Source of the DNA: Arthrobacter sp. PAMC25284
Lineage (GTDB): Bacteria > Actinomycetota > Actinomycetes > Actinomycetales > Micrococcaceae
DNA: 64,000 nucleotides
Reading direction: 5' to 3'
Assembly: GCF_019443425.1 (NCBI RefSeq)
Contig: NZ_CP080382.1
Span: forward strand, 1,736,001-1,800,000
The translations under genes were made by a program, and so were the position numbers. Each line of letters begins with the position of its first letter. Position 1 is the stretch's first letter. The notes below the pieces were generated by a model. The model saw only the letters and a program-made list of their open reading frames with translations. It was not told the DNA's origin and searched no databases. Shown here piece by piece: positions 52,748 to 62,032 of this stretch.

Positions 52748-54855
52748 CCCAGCACCGCCGTAGTGTCATCGGCCGTGGTCCGGGCCGGTTCCTCGGCAGC
52801 ACCGCCCTCGGTCACCTGTCCCGGGTCCCCGGGGCTTCCCTCCGGCCCAGCAGCGTCGGCGTCTTCGCCGGCGAATTGGGACATGTAGAGCCGGTAGTAG
52901 GCGCCCCGGAGCTCCAGCAGCTCGGAGTGCCGGCCCTGCTCCACGATCCGGCCCGCTTCCATCACCAGGATGGTGTCTGCGTCCCGGATGGTGGAGAGCC
53001 GGTGCGCAATCACGAAGCTCGTGCGCTCGGTCCGCAGCGCCGCCATGGCCTTTTGGACCAGCACTTCGGTGCGGGTATCCACGGAGCTTGTGGCCTCGTC
53101 CAGGATCAGCAGGGACGGGTTGGCTACAAACGCGCGCGCAATCGTGATCAGCTGCTTTTCGCCGGCGCTGACGTTGTTGCCTTCCTCATCGATAATCGTG
53201 TTGTAGCCCTCCGGCAGCGCCCGCACAAAGCGGTCCACGAACGTTGCCTTGGCCGCCGTCATGATCTGGTCCTCAGTGGCGTCCAGCTTGCCGTAGCGGA
53301 TGTTCTCGTAGATCGTCCCGCCGAACAGCCACGCGTCCTGCAAAACCATCCCGACCTTGGACCGGAGTTCCGCGCGGCTCAGCGCGGTGATGTCCACGCC
53401 GTCGAGGGTGATGGTGCCCGCGTTGAGCTCGTAGAAGCGCATCACAAGGTTCACCAGGGTGGTCTTGCCGGCGCCGGTCGGTCCGACGATCGCCACGGTG
53501 TGCCCGGGTTCGGCGGTGAAGGACAGGTCCTCGATCAGCGGCTTGCCAGGGGTGTAGCTGAAGGTGACGTGCTGGAAGTCGACGTGGCCGTCGGCCTTGG
53601 CCGGCAGGTGTTCGGTGGCGGTCTCGGCGTCCTGTTCTCCGGCGTCGAGGAACTCGAAGACCCGCTCGGCGGAGGCAACCCCGGACTGCAGCATGTTGGC
53701 CATCCCGGCCATTTGCCCCAGCGGCTGGGTGAACTCGCGGGAGTACTGGATAAATGCTGTGGCGTCCCCCAGGCTCATTCCGCCCGATGCGACCCGCAGG
53801 CCGCCGACTACGGCGATTCCGACGTAGCTGAGGTAGGACACGAACTGCATGACCGGCATGATCATGCCGGACACGAACTGGGCACCGAAGCTCGCACGGT
53901 AGAGCGCCTCGTTTTGCTCGTCGAAGCGAGCCAGCATGTCCTCGTCGCGGCCGAAGACGCGGACCAGGTCGTGACCGGAGAAGGATTCCTCGATCTGGCC
54001 GTTCAGCGCGCCGGTGTTCTTCCACTGAGCTGCGAAGAGCTTCTGGCTGCGGGAGCCGATGATGCCTGCGGCCACCGCGGAGAGCGGCAGGGCGATCAGC
54101 GCGATCAGCGCCAGCTGCCAGGACACGATGAACATCATGATCACAATGCCCAGCACTGTCAGCGCCGAGCTCACGAGTTGCGCGAAGGCCTGCTGCAGCG
54201 CCTGCTGGATGTTGTCGACGTCGTTCGTAACCCGTGAGAGGGTGTCGCCGCGTTGGCGGGTGTCGAAGTAGTTCAGCGGTAGCCTGTTGAGCTTCTGTTC
54301 GGTGCTGTCCCGCAGCCGCCGGACCACCCGCATGACCAGCACGTTCAGGACATAGCCCTGCAGCCACAGGAAGATGTTGGCGACGAAGTACATCACCAGC
54401 ACCACGCTGATCAGGTAGGCGAGTTCCTGGAAGTTGACGCCGACGCCGGGGACGAGGTCCATCCTGTCGATCATGCCGGCGAAGTTGTCCTGGCCCTGGG
54501 AGCGCAGCCCGTCGACGAACTGCTCCTTGGTGACCCCGGCCGGCAGTTGTTTGCCGACTACTCCCCCGAAGATCACATCCATGGCCTGGCCCAGGATCCG
54601 CGGGGCAATAACGTTCAGGACGACGGCGACCGTCACCATCGCCAACACCGCGGCGATCCCGGCCCGCTCCGGCTTCAGCAGGCCCATCAGCCGCTTCGCG
54701 GAGGGCCAGAAATGCTGGGCTTTCTTGGCGGGCATGGCACCGAACATTCCGCCGTCGGCCTCGCCGGGGGTGAACTCCTCCTCGTGGAATTCCTCGTCGG
54801 CGGCGTCGGGTGCCGGGGTGGCTTTCTCGCTGCCGCTCACGCCACTGCCGCTCAC
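52744..54855 (-). CDS. ABC exporter half-transporter, catalytic partner
   Basis: 703 residues: an N-terminal charged extension (about 55 residues), six membrane helices, and an ATPase with Walker A GPTGAGKTTLVNLV, signature VSAGEKQLITIARAF, Walker B LLILDEATSSVDT with the catalytic Glu, and the switch His in VIAHRLSTIRDADT. GTG at 54855 overlaps the stop of the preceding half-transporter. With its partner (54852-56591) it forms a heterodimeric exporter. The C-terminal extension is Ala/Pro/Glu rich. Substrate unknown; drugs or lipids are typical. Confidence 0.88.
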   Translation of the reverse strand: MSGSGVSGSEKATPAPDAADEEFHEEEFTPGEADGGMFGAMPAKKAQHFWPSAKRLMGLLKPERAGIAAVLAMVTVAVVLNVIAPRILGQAMDVIFGGVVGKQLPAGVTKEQFVDGLRSQGQDNFAGMIDRMDLVPGVGVNFQELAYLISVVLVMYFVANIFLWLQGYVLNVLVMRVVRRLRDSTEQKLNRLPLNYFDTRQRGDTLSRVTNDVDNIQQALQQAFAQLVSSALTVLGIVIMMFIVSWQLALIALIALPLSAVAAGIIGSRSQKLFAAQWKNTGALNGQIEESFSGHDLVRVFGRDEDMLARFDEQNEALYRASFGAQFVSGMIMPVMQFVSYLSYVGIAVVGGLRVASGGMSLGDATAFIQYSREFTQPLGQMAGMANMLQSGVASAERVFEFLDAGEQDAETATEHLPAKADGHVDFQHVTFSYTPGKPLIEDLSFTAEPGHTVAIVGPTGAGKTTLVNLVMRFYELNAGTITLDGVDITALSRAELRSKVGMVLQDAWLFGGTIYENIRYGKLDATEDQIMTAAKATFVDRFVRALPEGYNTIIDEEGNNVSAGEKQLITIARAFVANPSLLILDEATSSVDTRTEVLVQKAMAALRTERTSFVIAHRLSTIRDADTILVMEAGRIVEQGRHSELLELRGAYYRLYMSQFAGEDADAAGPEGSPGDPGQVTEGGAAEEPARTTADDTTAVLG

Positions 54856-56591
54856 GCCACTGCCTCCGCGCTCAACTGGGATTCAACAATTTCCTGGTAG
54901 GTGCTGGAACTTTCCAGCAGTTCCTCATGCGTGCCCCGGTCCACGATCCGGCCTTTGTCCAGCACCAGGATCTGGTCCGCGTCCGCAATCGTGGAGACCC
55001 GCTGCCCGACGATGATGACCGTCGCGTCGGCGGTTTTTGCCTTGAGCGCCCGGCGGAGCCTAGCATCGGTGGCCACGTCCAGGGCCGAAAAAGAGTCGTC
55101 GAACAAGTACACCTTGGGCTCGGTGACGAGGGCCCGGGCGATGCACAGCCGCTGGCGCTGGCCTCCTGAAACGTTGGTGCCGCCCTGGGAGATCCGGGAG
55201 TCGAGTCCGGCGGCCTTGTCCTGCACGAAGTCGGCGGCCTGGGCAACGGTCAGGGCTTCCCACAACTCCTGCTCCGTGGCCTCCGGCTTCCCGAAACGCA
55301 GGTTGTGCCCGATGGTGCCGGAAAACAGGTAGGGACGTTGCGGCACCATGGCTACGCGCTGTGTGATCTCGGCCCGGTCAAGCCGGGTGACGGGAACGCC
55401 GTCGAGCAGGACGTCACCGGAGGCCGCGTCATAGAGCCGCGGCAGCAGGCCCAGCAGGCTGGACTTGCCGGCGCCCGTGGAACCGATGATCGCCACCGTC
55501 TGGCCCGGTTCCGCCTTGAAGCTGATGTCGCTGAGCACGGGCGCTTCGGCGCCCGGATAGGAAAAGGTAACGTTCCGGAACTCCACGCGGCCCGCGCGTG
55601 CGGCGGGTTGCACCGGGGTCAGCGGCTCATGGATGGAGGGGTCGACGTCGAGGACCTCGCCGATCCGGTCCGCGGATACCGACGCCCGCGGAATCATCAT
55701 GGCCATAAAGGTGCCCATCATGACGGCCATCAGGATCTGCAGCAGGTACTGCAGGAATGCCGTCAGCGCCCCCACCTGCATCTCGCCGGCGTCCACCCGC
55801 TGGCCGCCGAACCACAACACGGCGGCGGTAGAGACATGCAGGATCATGCCGATGGCGGGGAACATCAGGACGAACAGGGCGCCGATTTTCAGCGAGACGT
55901 CGGTCAGTTCCCGGTTGGCGGCGCCGAAACGCCCGGCTTCGTGGGGTTCACGGACGAAAGCCCGGATCACCCGGATTCCGACGATCTGCTCACGGAGTAT
56001 CCCGTTCAGCCTGTCGATCTTCAGTTGCATGGAGCGGAACAGCGGGATGAGCCGGACCACAATGAGGCTTACCACGACCAGCAGCAGGGGCACCGAGACC
56101 CAGACCAGCCACGAGAGGTCAAGGTCCTCGCGGATCGCCATCACGATCCCGCCGATACACATGATGGGGGCCGCCACCATGAAGTTCAGCGTCAGAAGCA
56201 TCAGCATCTGGACCTGCTGGACGTCGTTGGTGCCGCGGGTGATGAGGGTAGCGGCGCCGAAGACGTTCACGTCCCTGGCCGAAAAGCTGCTGACCTTGCG
56301 GAAGACGCCGCGGCGCAGGTCACGGCCGAAGGCCATGGATGCTTTGGCGCCGAAGTAGACGCCGGCAACCGCGGTGACGACCTGGACCAGGGCAACAGCC
56401 AGCATCAGCATGCCCGTGCGCCAGATGTAGTCCGTGTCCCCGCGGGTGACGCCCTCGTCAATAATCTGCGCATTCAGGCTGGGCAGGTACAGCGCCGCGA
56501 TGGTGGAGGCCAGCTGGAACACGACCACAGCCGTGATGTACGGCAGATACGGCTTGGAATAGCGCCGCATGAGGGTGAGGAGCATGCCCAC
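54852..56591 (-). CDS. ABC exporter half-transporter with degenerate ATPase site
   Basis: 579 residues, six membrane helices, then an ATPase with Walker A GSTGAGKSSLLGLL, signature VSGGQRQRLCIARAL, but Walker B VYLFDDSFSALDV has Asp where the catalytic Glu is expected, and the switch His is Gln (IIVGQRVSTIADADQ). Such degenerate sites are typical of one partner in heterodimeric ABC exporters. The start may be GTG 56591 or ATG 56585; AAGGA is upstream. Its stop overlaps the next gene, so the two halves are made together. Confidence 0.88.
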   Translation of the reverse strand: MGMLLTLMRRYSKPYLPYITAVVVFQLASTIAALYLPSLNAQIIDEGVTRGDTDYIWRTGMLMLAVALVQVVTAVAGVYFGAKASMAFGRDLRRGVFRKVSSFSARDVNVFGAATLITRGTNDVQQVQMLMLLTLNFMVAAPIMCIGGIVMAIREDLDLSWLVWVSVPLLLVVVSLIVVRLIPLFRSMQLKIDRLNGILREQIVGIRVIRAFVREPHEAGRFGAANRELTDVSLKIGALFVLMFPAIGMILHVSTAAVLWFGGQRVDAGEMQVGALTAFLQYLLQILMAVMMGTFMAMMIPRASVSADRIGEVLDVDPSIHEPLTPVQPAARAGRVEFRNVTFSYPGAEAPVLSDISFKAEPGQTVAIIGSTGAGKSSLLGLLPRLYDAASGDVLLDGVPVTRLDRAEITQRVAMVPQRPYLFSGTIGHNLRFGKPEATEQELWEALTVAQAADFVQDKAAGLDSRISQGGTNVSGGQRQRLCIARALVTEPKVYLFDDSFSALDVATDARLRRALKAKTADATVIIVGQRVSTIADADQILVLDKGRIVDRGTHEELLESSSTYQEIVESQLSAEAVA

Positions 56592-56678
56592 GAGTCCTTA
56601 GGGAGACCGAATAGTGAAGTGCGTTGAAGCGCTGATTTGAGACTAGCCGAAGGGGCCGACGGCAATGGTCATTCCACG

Positions 56679-58520
56679 CTACGAAATTCTACGTCCGGCC
56701 CCGCCGCTGGCGGGCCGGACCGGGAAGCGGGACTCGGCACGCTCGCGGCTGAGCACCTCGATGAATTCCCGGTCCAGATCCACAATGCCGGTTCCCGCAC
56801 TGGACGGCGTGGCTCCGTCGGAGACGGTGCCGGTGCCGGTGCCGGGCGCCGTCGCGGCAGCGCCACCCGCGGTCGCGACGGCGGCGTCGGCAGCGGCTGC
56901 TCCTCCGCGCCCGGTGGCTTCGGGACGGATATCCACTGTGCGGCGCAGCGGACGTTCCGTGATGAAGAGGACGGCCACCAGCGCCACGAGGCCGATGATG
57001 GCCGAGATCAGGAAGACACCCGCAATAGCGTCACCGTAGGCAGCCCGCATGATCTCGCGGATGGGCGCCGGCATGTCCTTGAGGTCCATGCTGGCACCGG
57101 CCGATCCGGCCGGAATCTGGATGCCGGCGTTAGCCATGCCTTCCGCGGCGAGCTCTTTGACACGGTTGCCCAGCACGGCGCCGAGGACCGAGACGCCGAT
57201 CGCGCCGCCGACGGAGCGGAAGAACGCCACTGAGGCGCTGGCCGTGCCGATGTCCTTGGCCTGGACCGTGTTCTGGACGGCGAGGACGAGGTTTTGCATC
57301 AGCAGCCCAAGACCAATGCCGAGGACGGCCGTGTAAATTCCCGCGAGCCACAGTTCGGTGGTGTGGTCCATGCTGCCGGCCAGTCCGAGGCCTCCGACGA
57401 GCAGGACCGCGCCGGCGACCAGGTAGCGCTTCCACTTCCCGGTGCGGCTGATGAGCATGCCGGAGCCGACAGACCCGATCAGGTTGCCCGCGATCATGGG
57501 CAGCGTCAGCAGGCCGGCTTCCGTTGGGCTGGCGCCGCGTGCCACCTGGAAGTACTGGCCCAGGAATGTCGAGGAGCCGAACATGCCGACGCCGACCGCC
57601 ACGGAGGCGAGGATCGCGAGGGCGGTGGTGCGCTCGGAAATGATCTTGAGCGGGATGATGGGCTGCTCCACCCGGGATTCAACGACGACCAGCAGCGCCA
57701 GCAGCAGCAGGCCGCCGCCGACCATGGCTACGGTCTGCCACGACCACCAGGCGTAGTAGTCGGGGTTACCGGCGAAGGAAACCCAGATGAGCAGCAGGCT
57801 GACGCCGGAGGTGAGCAGGATGGAGCCGAGCCAGTCGATTGAGGCGGGGCGTTTGATGTGCGGGAGTTTCAGTGTGATCTGGAGCAGGATGAGCGCGACG
57901 ACGGCGAGCGGGACGCACACGAAGAAGGTCCAGCGCCAGCCCAGCGGGCTGTCCACGATGAAACCGCCCAGCAGCGGTCCGCCGGCCGTGCCGACGGCCA
58001 TCACGCCGCCCATGTAGCCGGAGTATTTTCCGCGGTCCCGCGGCGGGATCATCGAGCCGATAATGGCCTGGGCCAGGGCGGTGAGCCCGCCCATGGCAAC
58101 GCCCTGGACAACGCGGGCCGTGAGCAGCAGAGGAATCGTCTCGGACAGGCCTGCCATCACGGAGCCGGCCACGAAGATCACGATGCTTAGCTGGACGAGG
58201 ACTTTCTTGTCAAAGAGGTCCGCCAGTTTGCCCCAGATGGGCGTGGTTGCTGCGTTGGCCAGCAGCGCCGCGGTAATCACCCAGGCGAAGTCCGTCTGGG
58301 TGCCTTTGAGCTCGGACATGATGGTGGGAAGCGCATTCGCCACGATCGTGCTGCTCAGGATCGCGGTGAAGAACGCGGCCAGTAGGCCCGTGAGCGCTTC
58401 CATGATCTGGCGGTGGCTCATAGCCCCCGGTTCGACGGCGGGCCGGGAAGGCCTGGGTGCCTCCGGTGGGAGGTGCGGCGGGACGGGGGACGGCCCCGTG
58501 GCGGCTGCGTGGCTGGCCAT
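56679..58520 (-). CDS. DHA2-family multidrug efflux transporter (EmrB/QacA-like)
   Basis: 613 residues, 14 helices. The ATG at 58520 has AAGGAG upstream; a longer reading adds 27 residues without a site. DHA2 motifs include TIVANALPTIMSEL in helix 1, TPIWGKLADLFDKKVLVQLS (motif A), GPLLGGFIVDSPLGWRWTFF (motif C) and the last-helix region LVALVAVLFITERPL. The last 75 residues are Ala/Gly/Thr rich and ungapped, perhaps disordered. It exports lipophilic drugs by proton exchange. A perfect palindrome lies 260 bp upstream and may control it. Confidence 0.88.
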   Translation of the reverse strand: MASHAAATGPSPVPPHLPPEAPRPSRPAVEPGAMSHRQIMEALTGLLAAFFTAILSSTIVANALPTIMSELKGTQTDFAWVITAALLANAATTPIWGKLADLFDKKVLVQLSIVIFVAGSVMAGLSETIPLLLTARVVQGVAMGGLTALAQAIIGSMIPPRDRGKYSGYMGGVMAVGTAGGPLLGGFIVDSPLGWRWTFFVCVPLAVVALILLQITLKLPHIKRPASIDWLGSILLTSGVSLLLIWVSFAGNPDYYAWWSWQTVAMVGGGLLLLALLVVVESRVEQPIIPLKIISERTTALAILASVAVGVGMFGSSTFLGQYFQVARGASPTEAGLLTLPMIAGNLIGSVGSGMLISRTGKWKRYLVAGAVLLVGGLGLAGSMDHTTELWLAGIYTAVLGIGLGLLMQNLVLAVQNTVQAKDIGTASASVAFFRSVGGAIGVSVLGAVLGNRVKELAAEGMANAGIQIPAGSAGASMDLKDMPAPIREIMRAAYGDAIAGVFLISAIIGLVALVAVLFITERPLRRTVDIRPEATGRGGAAAADAAVATAGGAAATAPGTGTGTVSDGATPSSAGTGIVDLDREFIEVLSRERAESRFPVRPASGGAGRRIS

Positions 58521-58548
58521 ATATCTACTCCTTAAACAGTGTCGGTCG

Positions 58549-58764
58549 TTATCGTGGGCCGGACCGTTGTCGCCCTGCCGAGGTCCTGGGGGATTTCGCA
58601 AGTTTCGGCAGCGCGCGCGTGGTCACTTCAACGTCGTCCTGGTCCTGCAGCAGGCCCTGGATGGTGGCGCGGTTGTCCTCGATAACGCGCAGCTTTTTCG
58701 CTTCGGAGGCGGAGAAGTCACTCAGCGCTGTGCTCCCGTCATCCGGATCCGGCTGACATGGCAA
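58549..58764 (-). other. possible remnant of a regulator upstream of the efflux gene
   Basis: A 71-codon frame from TTG 58764 reads ALSDFSASEAKKLRVIEDNR and a Lys/Arg/Ser-rich end. It could be the C-terminal helix of a MarR-type regulator but has no start of its own and no HTH. Efflux genes of this type usually have a MarR neighbour, so the regulator gene may have been lost. Confidence 0.25.
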
Positions 58765-58777
58765 ATACCCATTTTAC

Positions 58778-58790
58778 TTGCCTAAGGCAA
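58778..58790. promoter_or_regulatory. MarR-type palindromic operator TTGCCTAAGGCAA
   Basis: TTGCCTAAGGCAA is a perfect 13-bp palindrome around a central A in an AT-rich spot (ATTTTAC upstream). It is similar to MarR-family operators in front of EmrB/QacA-type pumps. It lies 258 bp before the efflux gene's start, with no intact regulator gene beside it. Confidence 0.55.
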
Positions 58791-58952
58791 CTATATGCCG
58801 AAACTGGTTGCTTTGTGAAACTACCTTGGTTGCGGGCGCCGGCATTCGGCCGGGAGGGCCGCACGGATCGGCGGCACGGAACGGCGCTTAAACGCCAAAT
58901 GCGGGACCGCTGGGCTGGCGCGGGCTTCCTGCCCGCAAGGACTGGACAGCAG

Positions 58953-59064
58953 ATGGCGGTAGCAATGGCCGTTCAAGAAAATATCAGAAGATTCGACACT
59001 CAGGGCGTTCCGGGGCATGAGATCGCCCGCCGGCTGGGCATCAGCCGGGATTCGGAAGCCGCCA
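58953..59064 (+). pseudogene. IS21-like transposase (IstA) N-terminal fragment
   Basis: The ATG at 58953 starts VQENIRRFDTQGVPGHEIAR followed by RLGISRDS, the helix-turn-helix of IS21-type IstA proteins. After that the family pattern is lost. No rest of the element or IstB gene is present. Confidence 0.6.
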
Positions 59065-59206
59065 CCCTCCCGGGACTCAACGGCGTGCTGCTGGGTCGGA
59101 TTCGACCGGTGCGCTACGAGCCACGCAAGGCAGACAAGATCGGAAACCTGCTCATTGGCGGGAACACCTACACCGCCAGGCCCAAATTCCGCGGCCGGAA
59201 CCTTAC

Positions 59207-59241
59207 CGAGGGGCTGCGCCACGACGTGGCGCAGCCCCTCG
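59207..59241. repeat. perfect 16-bp inverted repeat
   Basis: Arms 59207-59222 and 59226-59241 (CGAGGGGCTGCGCCAC and its complement) close a GAC loop. It follows the IS21-like fragment and may be a terminator or an element end. Confidence 0.6.
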
Positions 59242-59305
59242 ACCAACATGCCAAACCCGCCCGGCACTTCCCGCGGACCGTCTGGTTAAGGAACTGGCAT
59301 CCCTG

Positions 59306-59584
59306 CTATCGCGCGCCTGAAAACAGCGGTGCCGCGGCCAGAGCACCGGTACGGGCGGGGGCAGGCATTTCGTCTGGCCCCTCCGGGGACTTCTCCGTGA
59401 CCGCGGGATTGGCCTGGCGGGCGCTGAGGTGGGCAAGGACCGAGGTTCGGCCGCAGTGCGGACACGTCGTTTCGCCTAGACCGGTGGGATCGGAGCAGAG
59501 CAGTCCGCCGCGGAAGAAATAGTCCCGTTCGTGCCCGTGACCGTCCTCAACATGCTGGACGTCATAATCGGCCCCCCCAGGCAT
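59306..59584 (-). CDS. hypothetical protein with CxxC motif
   Basis: 92 residues from ATG 59584. Near the middle, DPTGLGETTCPHCGRTSVLA holds one CxxC that could bind a metal with another site, and the N-terminus is His/Asp/Gly rich (VQHVEDGHGHERDYFFRGG). The C-terminal 35 residues are Ala/Pro rich. No ribosome site is convincing. It sits among transposase fragments; it may be a real small gene or a part of something lost. Confidence 0.35.
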   Translation of the reverse strand: MPGGADYDVQHVEDGHGHERDYFFRGGLLCSDPTGLGETTCPHCGRTSVLAHLSARQANPAVTEKSPEGPDEMPAPARTGALAAAPLFSGAR

Positions 59585-59821
59585 GATCACAACCGGTGCA
59601 GGTGAAAATGAAGCGGTCGAACGAAATTTCCCTAAGAATCATGACCTTCTCCTGAATAGCGTTATGAAAGATTTGTCAAAACTGTTCACAATTAACTGCA
59701 TAGAAGACTGCGGCGAAGATCACGTCAGGACCCCGGTGGGGGCACCGGGAAGGGCCGCCTGCAAACCCGACTTCCTCGACTGGATAGAGGGCTAGCCAGG
59801 TTCTGCTCCGAGCCCGACTGA

Positions 59822-59837
59822 TGTGATGCCGGTCACG
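59822..59837. promoter_or_regulatory. CRP-like site
   Basis: TGTGATGCCGGTCACG fits the TGTGA-N6-TCAC(A/G) pattern recognised by CRP/GlxR-type regulators. No gene directly downstream is intact, so it may be a leftover or chance match. Confidence 0.25.
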
Positions 59838-59953
59838 GACGCTTTAACCAAATGCAAAGCTACGCCTTTGAATTCATATAGTCGAGACCTTTAAAGCATA
59901 AATGTTTCCTGACTTCAGTTGCCACCTCGTCAGCAAGGTGGGTCCGCCCCTCA

Positions 59954-60085
59954 TCAGGGCGCATGAGAAACCGTGGGGTTCGACGGCGGCGAGGCCTTGA
60001 TCTTGCCCCGGCGGGACGTGATGCGCTTGTATTTGATGTTGAGGTAGGTGTTTTTGGTGTGCGTCACGACGACGACGGCAATACC
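59954..60085 (-). pseudogene. IS110-like transposase C-terminal fragment
   Basis: Reading on the minus strand, VVVVTHTKNTYLNIKYKRIT with SRRGKIKA and the end SNPTVSHAP matches the C-terminal part of IS110-type transposases (NTYL followed by RRGKxKA). It ends at TGA 59954 and has no upstream part of that protein. Confidence 0.6.
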
Positions 60086-60207
60086 AAGGGGTGCCTGGAG
60101 ACAGATGTTGCGCTGCCGGGTCTTGGAGGGCCTCGCCGTCGCCGGGTTTGGCCGGAGGACGCCTCGACGGGGCGTCCTCCGGCGGATCCTTGGCGTTGCA
60201 ATTGGCT

Positions 60208-60285
60208 TTCTGATCGCCCATTTCGGGGACCCGAGGAATCAGGCATCCACGGGACAATGGACTCCCACTGGGCATCGGACAACAA
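60208..60285 (-). pseudogene. IS5-like transposase N-terminal fragment
   Basis: LSDAQWESIVPWMPDSSGPR followed by NGRS, from a TTG at 60285, is the typical beginning of IS5-family transposases. The reading becomes unrecognisable afterwards. It lies just 120 bp from the IS110-like fragment, so two different elements have decayed in one place. Confidence 0.6.
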
Positions 60286-60349
60286 AGCGGAACGCGAACC
60301 AACCCCTGAGTATTGCCAAATGGCTTACCCAACGATGAGGAGAAACGCC

Positions 60350-62032
60350 CTAGTCGCCGAGGTGCGTCGGAGCGAACATCTGCAGCAGGGTTTCGACGAC
60401 GACGACGTTCGGGCCGTCGGCCGCGAAGCCAGCCTTCAGCGCCTCCCCCACACCCTCGGGGGCGACCCGGACCGCCGGCACGCCAAAGGATTCGGCGAGC
60501 TTGACGAAGTCCGGCCGGGCGAGCTCGGTGGCCGTGGCCTTGCCAAAGGCACCCACCATGTACTCACGAAGGATGCCGTAGCCGCCATCATCAACGATCA
60601 GCCAGGTGACCGGCACGTTGTGCTGCTTGGCGGTCGCCAGTTCAGAAATCGAGTACATCGCCGAGCCATCACCGGAGACGGCCAGTACGCGTGCCGAGTC
60701 CCCGGGCGTGCCTGTGGTTTCGAGGCCGACGGCACCGCCAATCGCGGCGGGGAAGCCGAAGCCGAGCCCGCCGGCGCCCTGGGCGGAGTGGAACTGGCCC
60801 TCGCGGGCGTCCCAGCAGCTCCAACCCCAATAGGCGGAAATGGTCATGTCCCAGAATGTTTGCATGCCGGCGGGCACGGCCTCGCGGATGTCGGCCATGA
60901 ACTTCAGCTCCTTGCCCAGGTCCTGGGCTTCGAGCCTGGCCTTGACCTTGGCCAGGGTGTCCTTCACGAGCGTCTCGGGCGTAGTGCCGTGCCAGTCGGC
61001 GCGGATTCCGGCCGGTCCGGCGGCCGCCAGGGCCGCGTCGAGCGCGGTGTCGAGGGCTGCGAGCGCCTGACCGGCGTCGGCACGGATGCCCAGGCCGGGT
61101 CGGTTGGATTCCAGGACCCGGGGTTCCGCGTCGATCTGGATGATCCGGCCACGGGGCTCGAAGGTGAAGTAGTTTGACGTCACTTCGCCCAGCGAGGAGC
61201 CGATCACGATCAGCACGTCGGCGTCCTCGAGCAGCTCCGTCATGTGCTGGTCCTCGATCCAGGACTGCAGCGACAGCTCGTGGTTCCACGGGAACGCGCC
61301 GTTGCCGCCCGGTGTGCAGATGACGGGGGCATGGAGCTTTTCGGCGAGGGACAGCAGCGACTTCTCGGCATGGCCGCGGCGGGTGCCGCCGCCGGCAATG
61401 ATGGCCGGACGTTCCGCCGTCGAGAGCCATTTCACGGCTTCGCGGACGAGCTCCACCCGCGGCGGGTTGTCCGTGGCCTCGGCGAGCGCGTCCTCCACCG
61501 GCGGGACCATGATCGGGTCCAGCAACACGTTCTGTGGGACTTCCAGCCAGACGGGACCCTGGGGCGAGGAGATCGCTTCAGTCCACGCGTCCTGAATCGC
61601 CGACGGGATACCGGACGCGTGCTGGATCAGGCGCTGGCTCTTGGTGACGTTTGCGGCCGAGGCCTTCTGGTCATCGAGTTGGTGCAGCATGCCCTTGCGG
61701 CGGGCGCCCAGGCCCTCGAGCGGGATCTGGCTGGCGATCACGACCATCGGGACACCCGTGGCGTAGGCCTCCTGCAGGCCCGCAAGCGAGGTCAGGGCGC
61801 CGGGGCCGGTGGAGAGGAACAGGACGCCGACCTCGCCCGTGGCGCGGGAGTAGCCGTCCGCGGCAAAGGCCGAGTTGTTTTCCACCCGAGAGGACACGAA
61901 GTGCAGGTTTCCGCGCCCCATTGCGTCGAACAGGCCCAGGGCGTGCTGCCCGGGAATTCCGAAGACCGTTTTGGCGCCAAGCGCTTCGAGGGTTTCGACG
62001 ACGAGATCGCCGCCGTTGCGAACCCCGCTCAT
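60350..62032 (-). CDS. ThDP-dependent enzyme (acetolactate synthase-like; possible 2-ketoarginine decarboxylase)
   Basis: 560 residues with the three-domain ThDP fold. The catalytic Glu region is [20 protein letters not shown]; the cofactor end shows [20 protein letters not shown] with [18 protein letters not shown], where the Mg-binding GDG is intact. The central domain has [23 protein letters not shown] at 62032 overlaps the stop of the ureohydrolase gene (ATGA). In Pseudomonas, the ThDP enzyme AruI decarboxylates 2-ketoarginine and guanidinobutyrase GbuA acts later in the same pathway; this gene's length (AruI is about 560) and partner fit that. Function is inference; glyoxylate carboligase or acetolactate synthase-like roles are alternatives. 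Confidence 0.8.
   Translation of the reverse strand: MSGVRNGGDLVVETLEALGAKTVFGIPGQHALGLFDAMGRGNLHFVSSRVENNSAFAADGYSRATGEVGVLFLSTGPGALTSLAGLQEAYATGVPMVVIASQIPLEGLGARRKGMLHQLDDQKASAANVTKSQRLIQHASGIPSAIQDAWTEAISSPQGPVWLEVPQNVLLDPIMVPPVEDALAEATDNPPRVELVREAVKWLSTAERPAIIAGGGTRRGHAEKSLLSLAEKLHAPVICTPGGNGAFPWNHELSLQSWIEDQHMTELLEDADVLIVIGSSLGEVTSNYFTFEPRGRIIQIDAEPRVLESNRPGLGIRADAGQALAALDTALDAALAAAGPAGIRADWHGTTPETLVKDTLAKVKARLEAQDLGKELKFMADIREAVPAGMQTFWDMTISAYWGWSCWDAREGQFHSAQGAGGLGFGFPAAIGGAVGLETTGTPGDSARVLAVSGDGSAMYSISELATAKQHNVPVTWLIVDDGGYGILREYMVGAFGKATATELARPDFVKLAESFGVPAVRVAPEGVGEALKAGFAADGPNVVVVETLLQMFAPTHLGD

Larger units (their letters stand above)
59585..60349. other. AT-richer stretch with transposase fragments and no intact gene
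   Basis: From 59600 to 59720 the composition is clearly more AT rich than elsewhere in the window, pointing to different origin. The two fragments listed separately (59954-60085 and 60208-60285) are the only recognisable coding traces. Confidence 0.5.

Noticed and set aside
54810..58190. Several long plus-strand frames opposite the ABC and DHA2 transporter genes, rich in His, Asp and Gly
   Set aside because: They are shadows of transporter genes on the other strand. Their composition (HDH, GDDG runs) is typical for reversed membrane-protein codons.
59583..59795. A 70-codon plus-strand frame in the AT-richer stretch
   Set aside because: The start has no ribosome site and the product shows no pattern. 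Lack of stops over 70 codons is weak evidence here.
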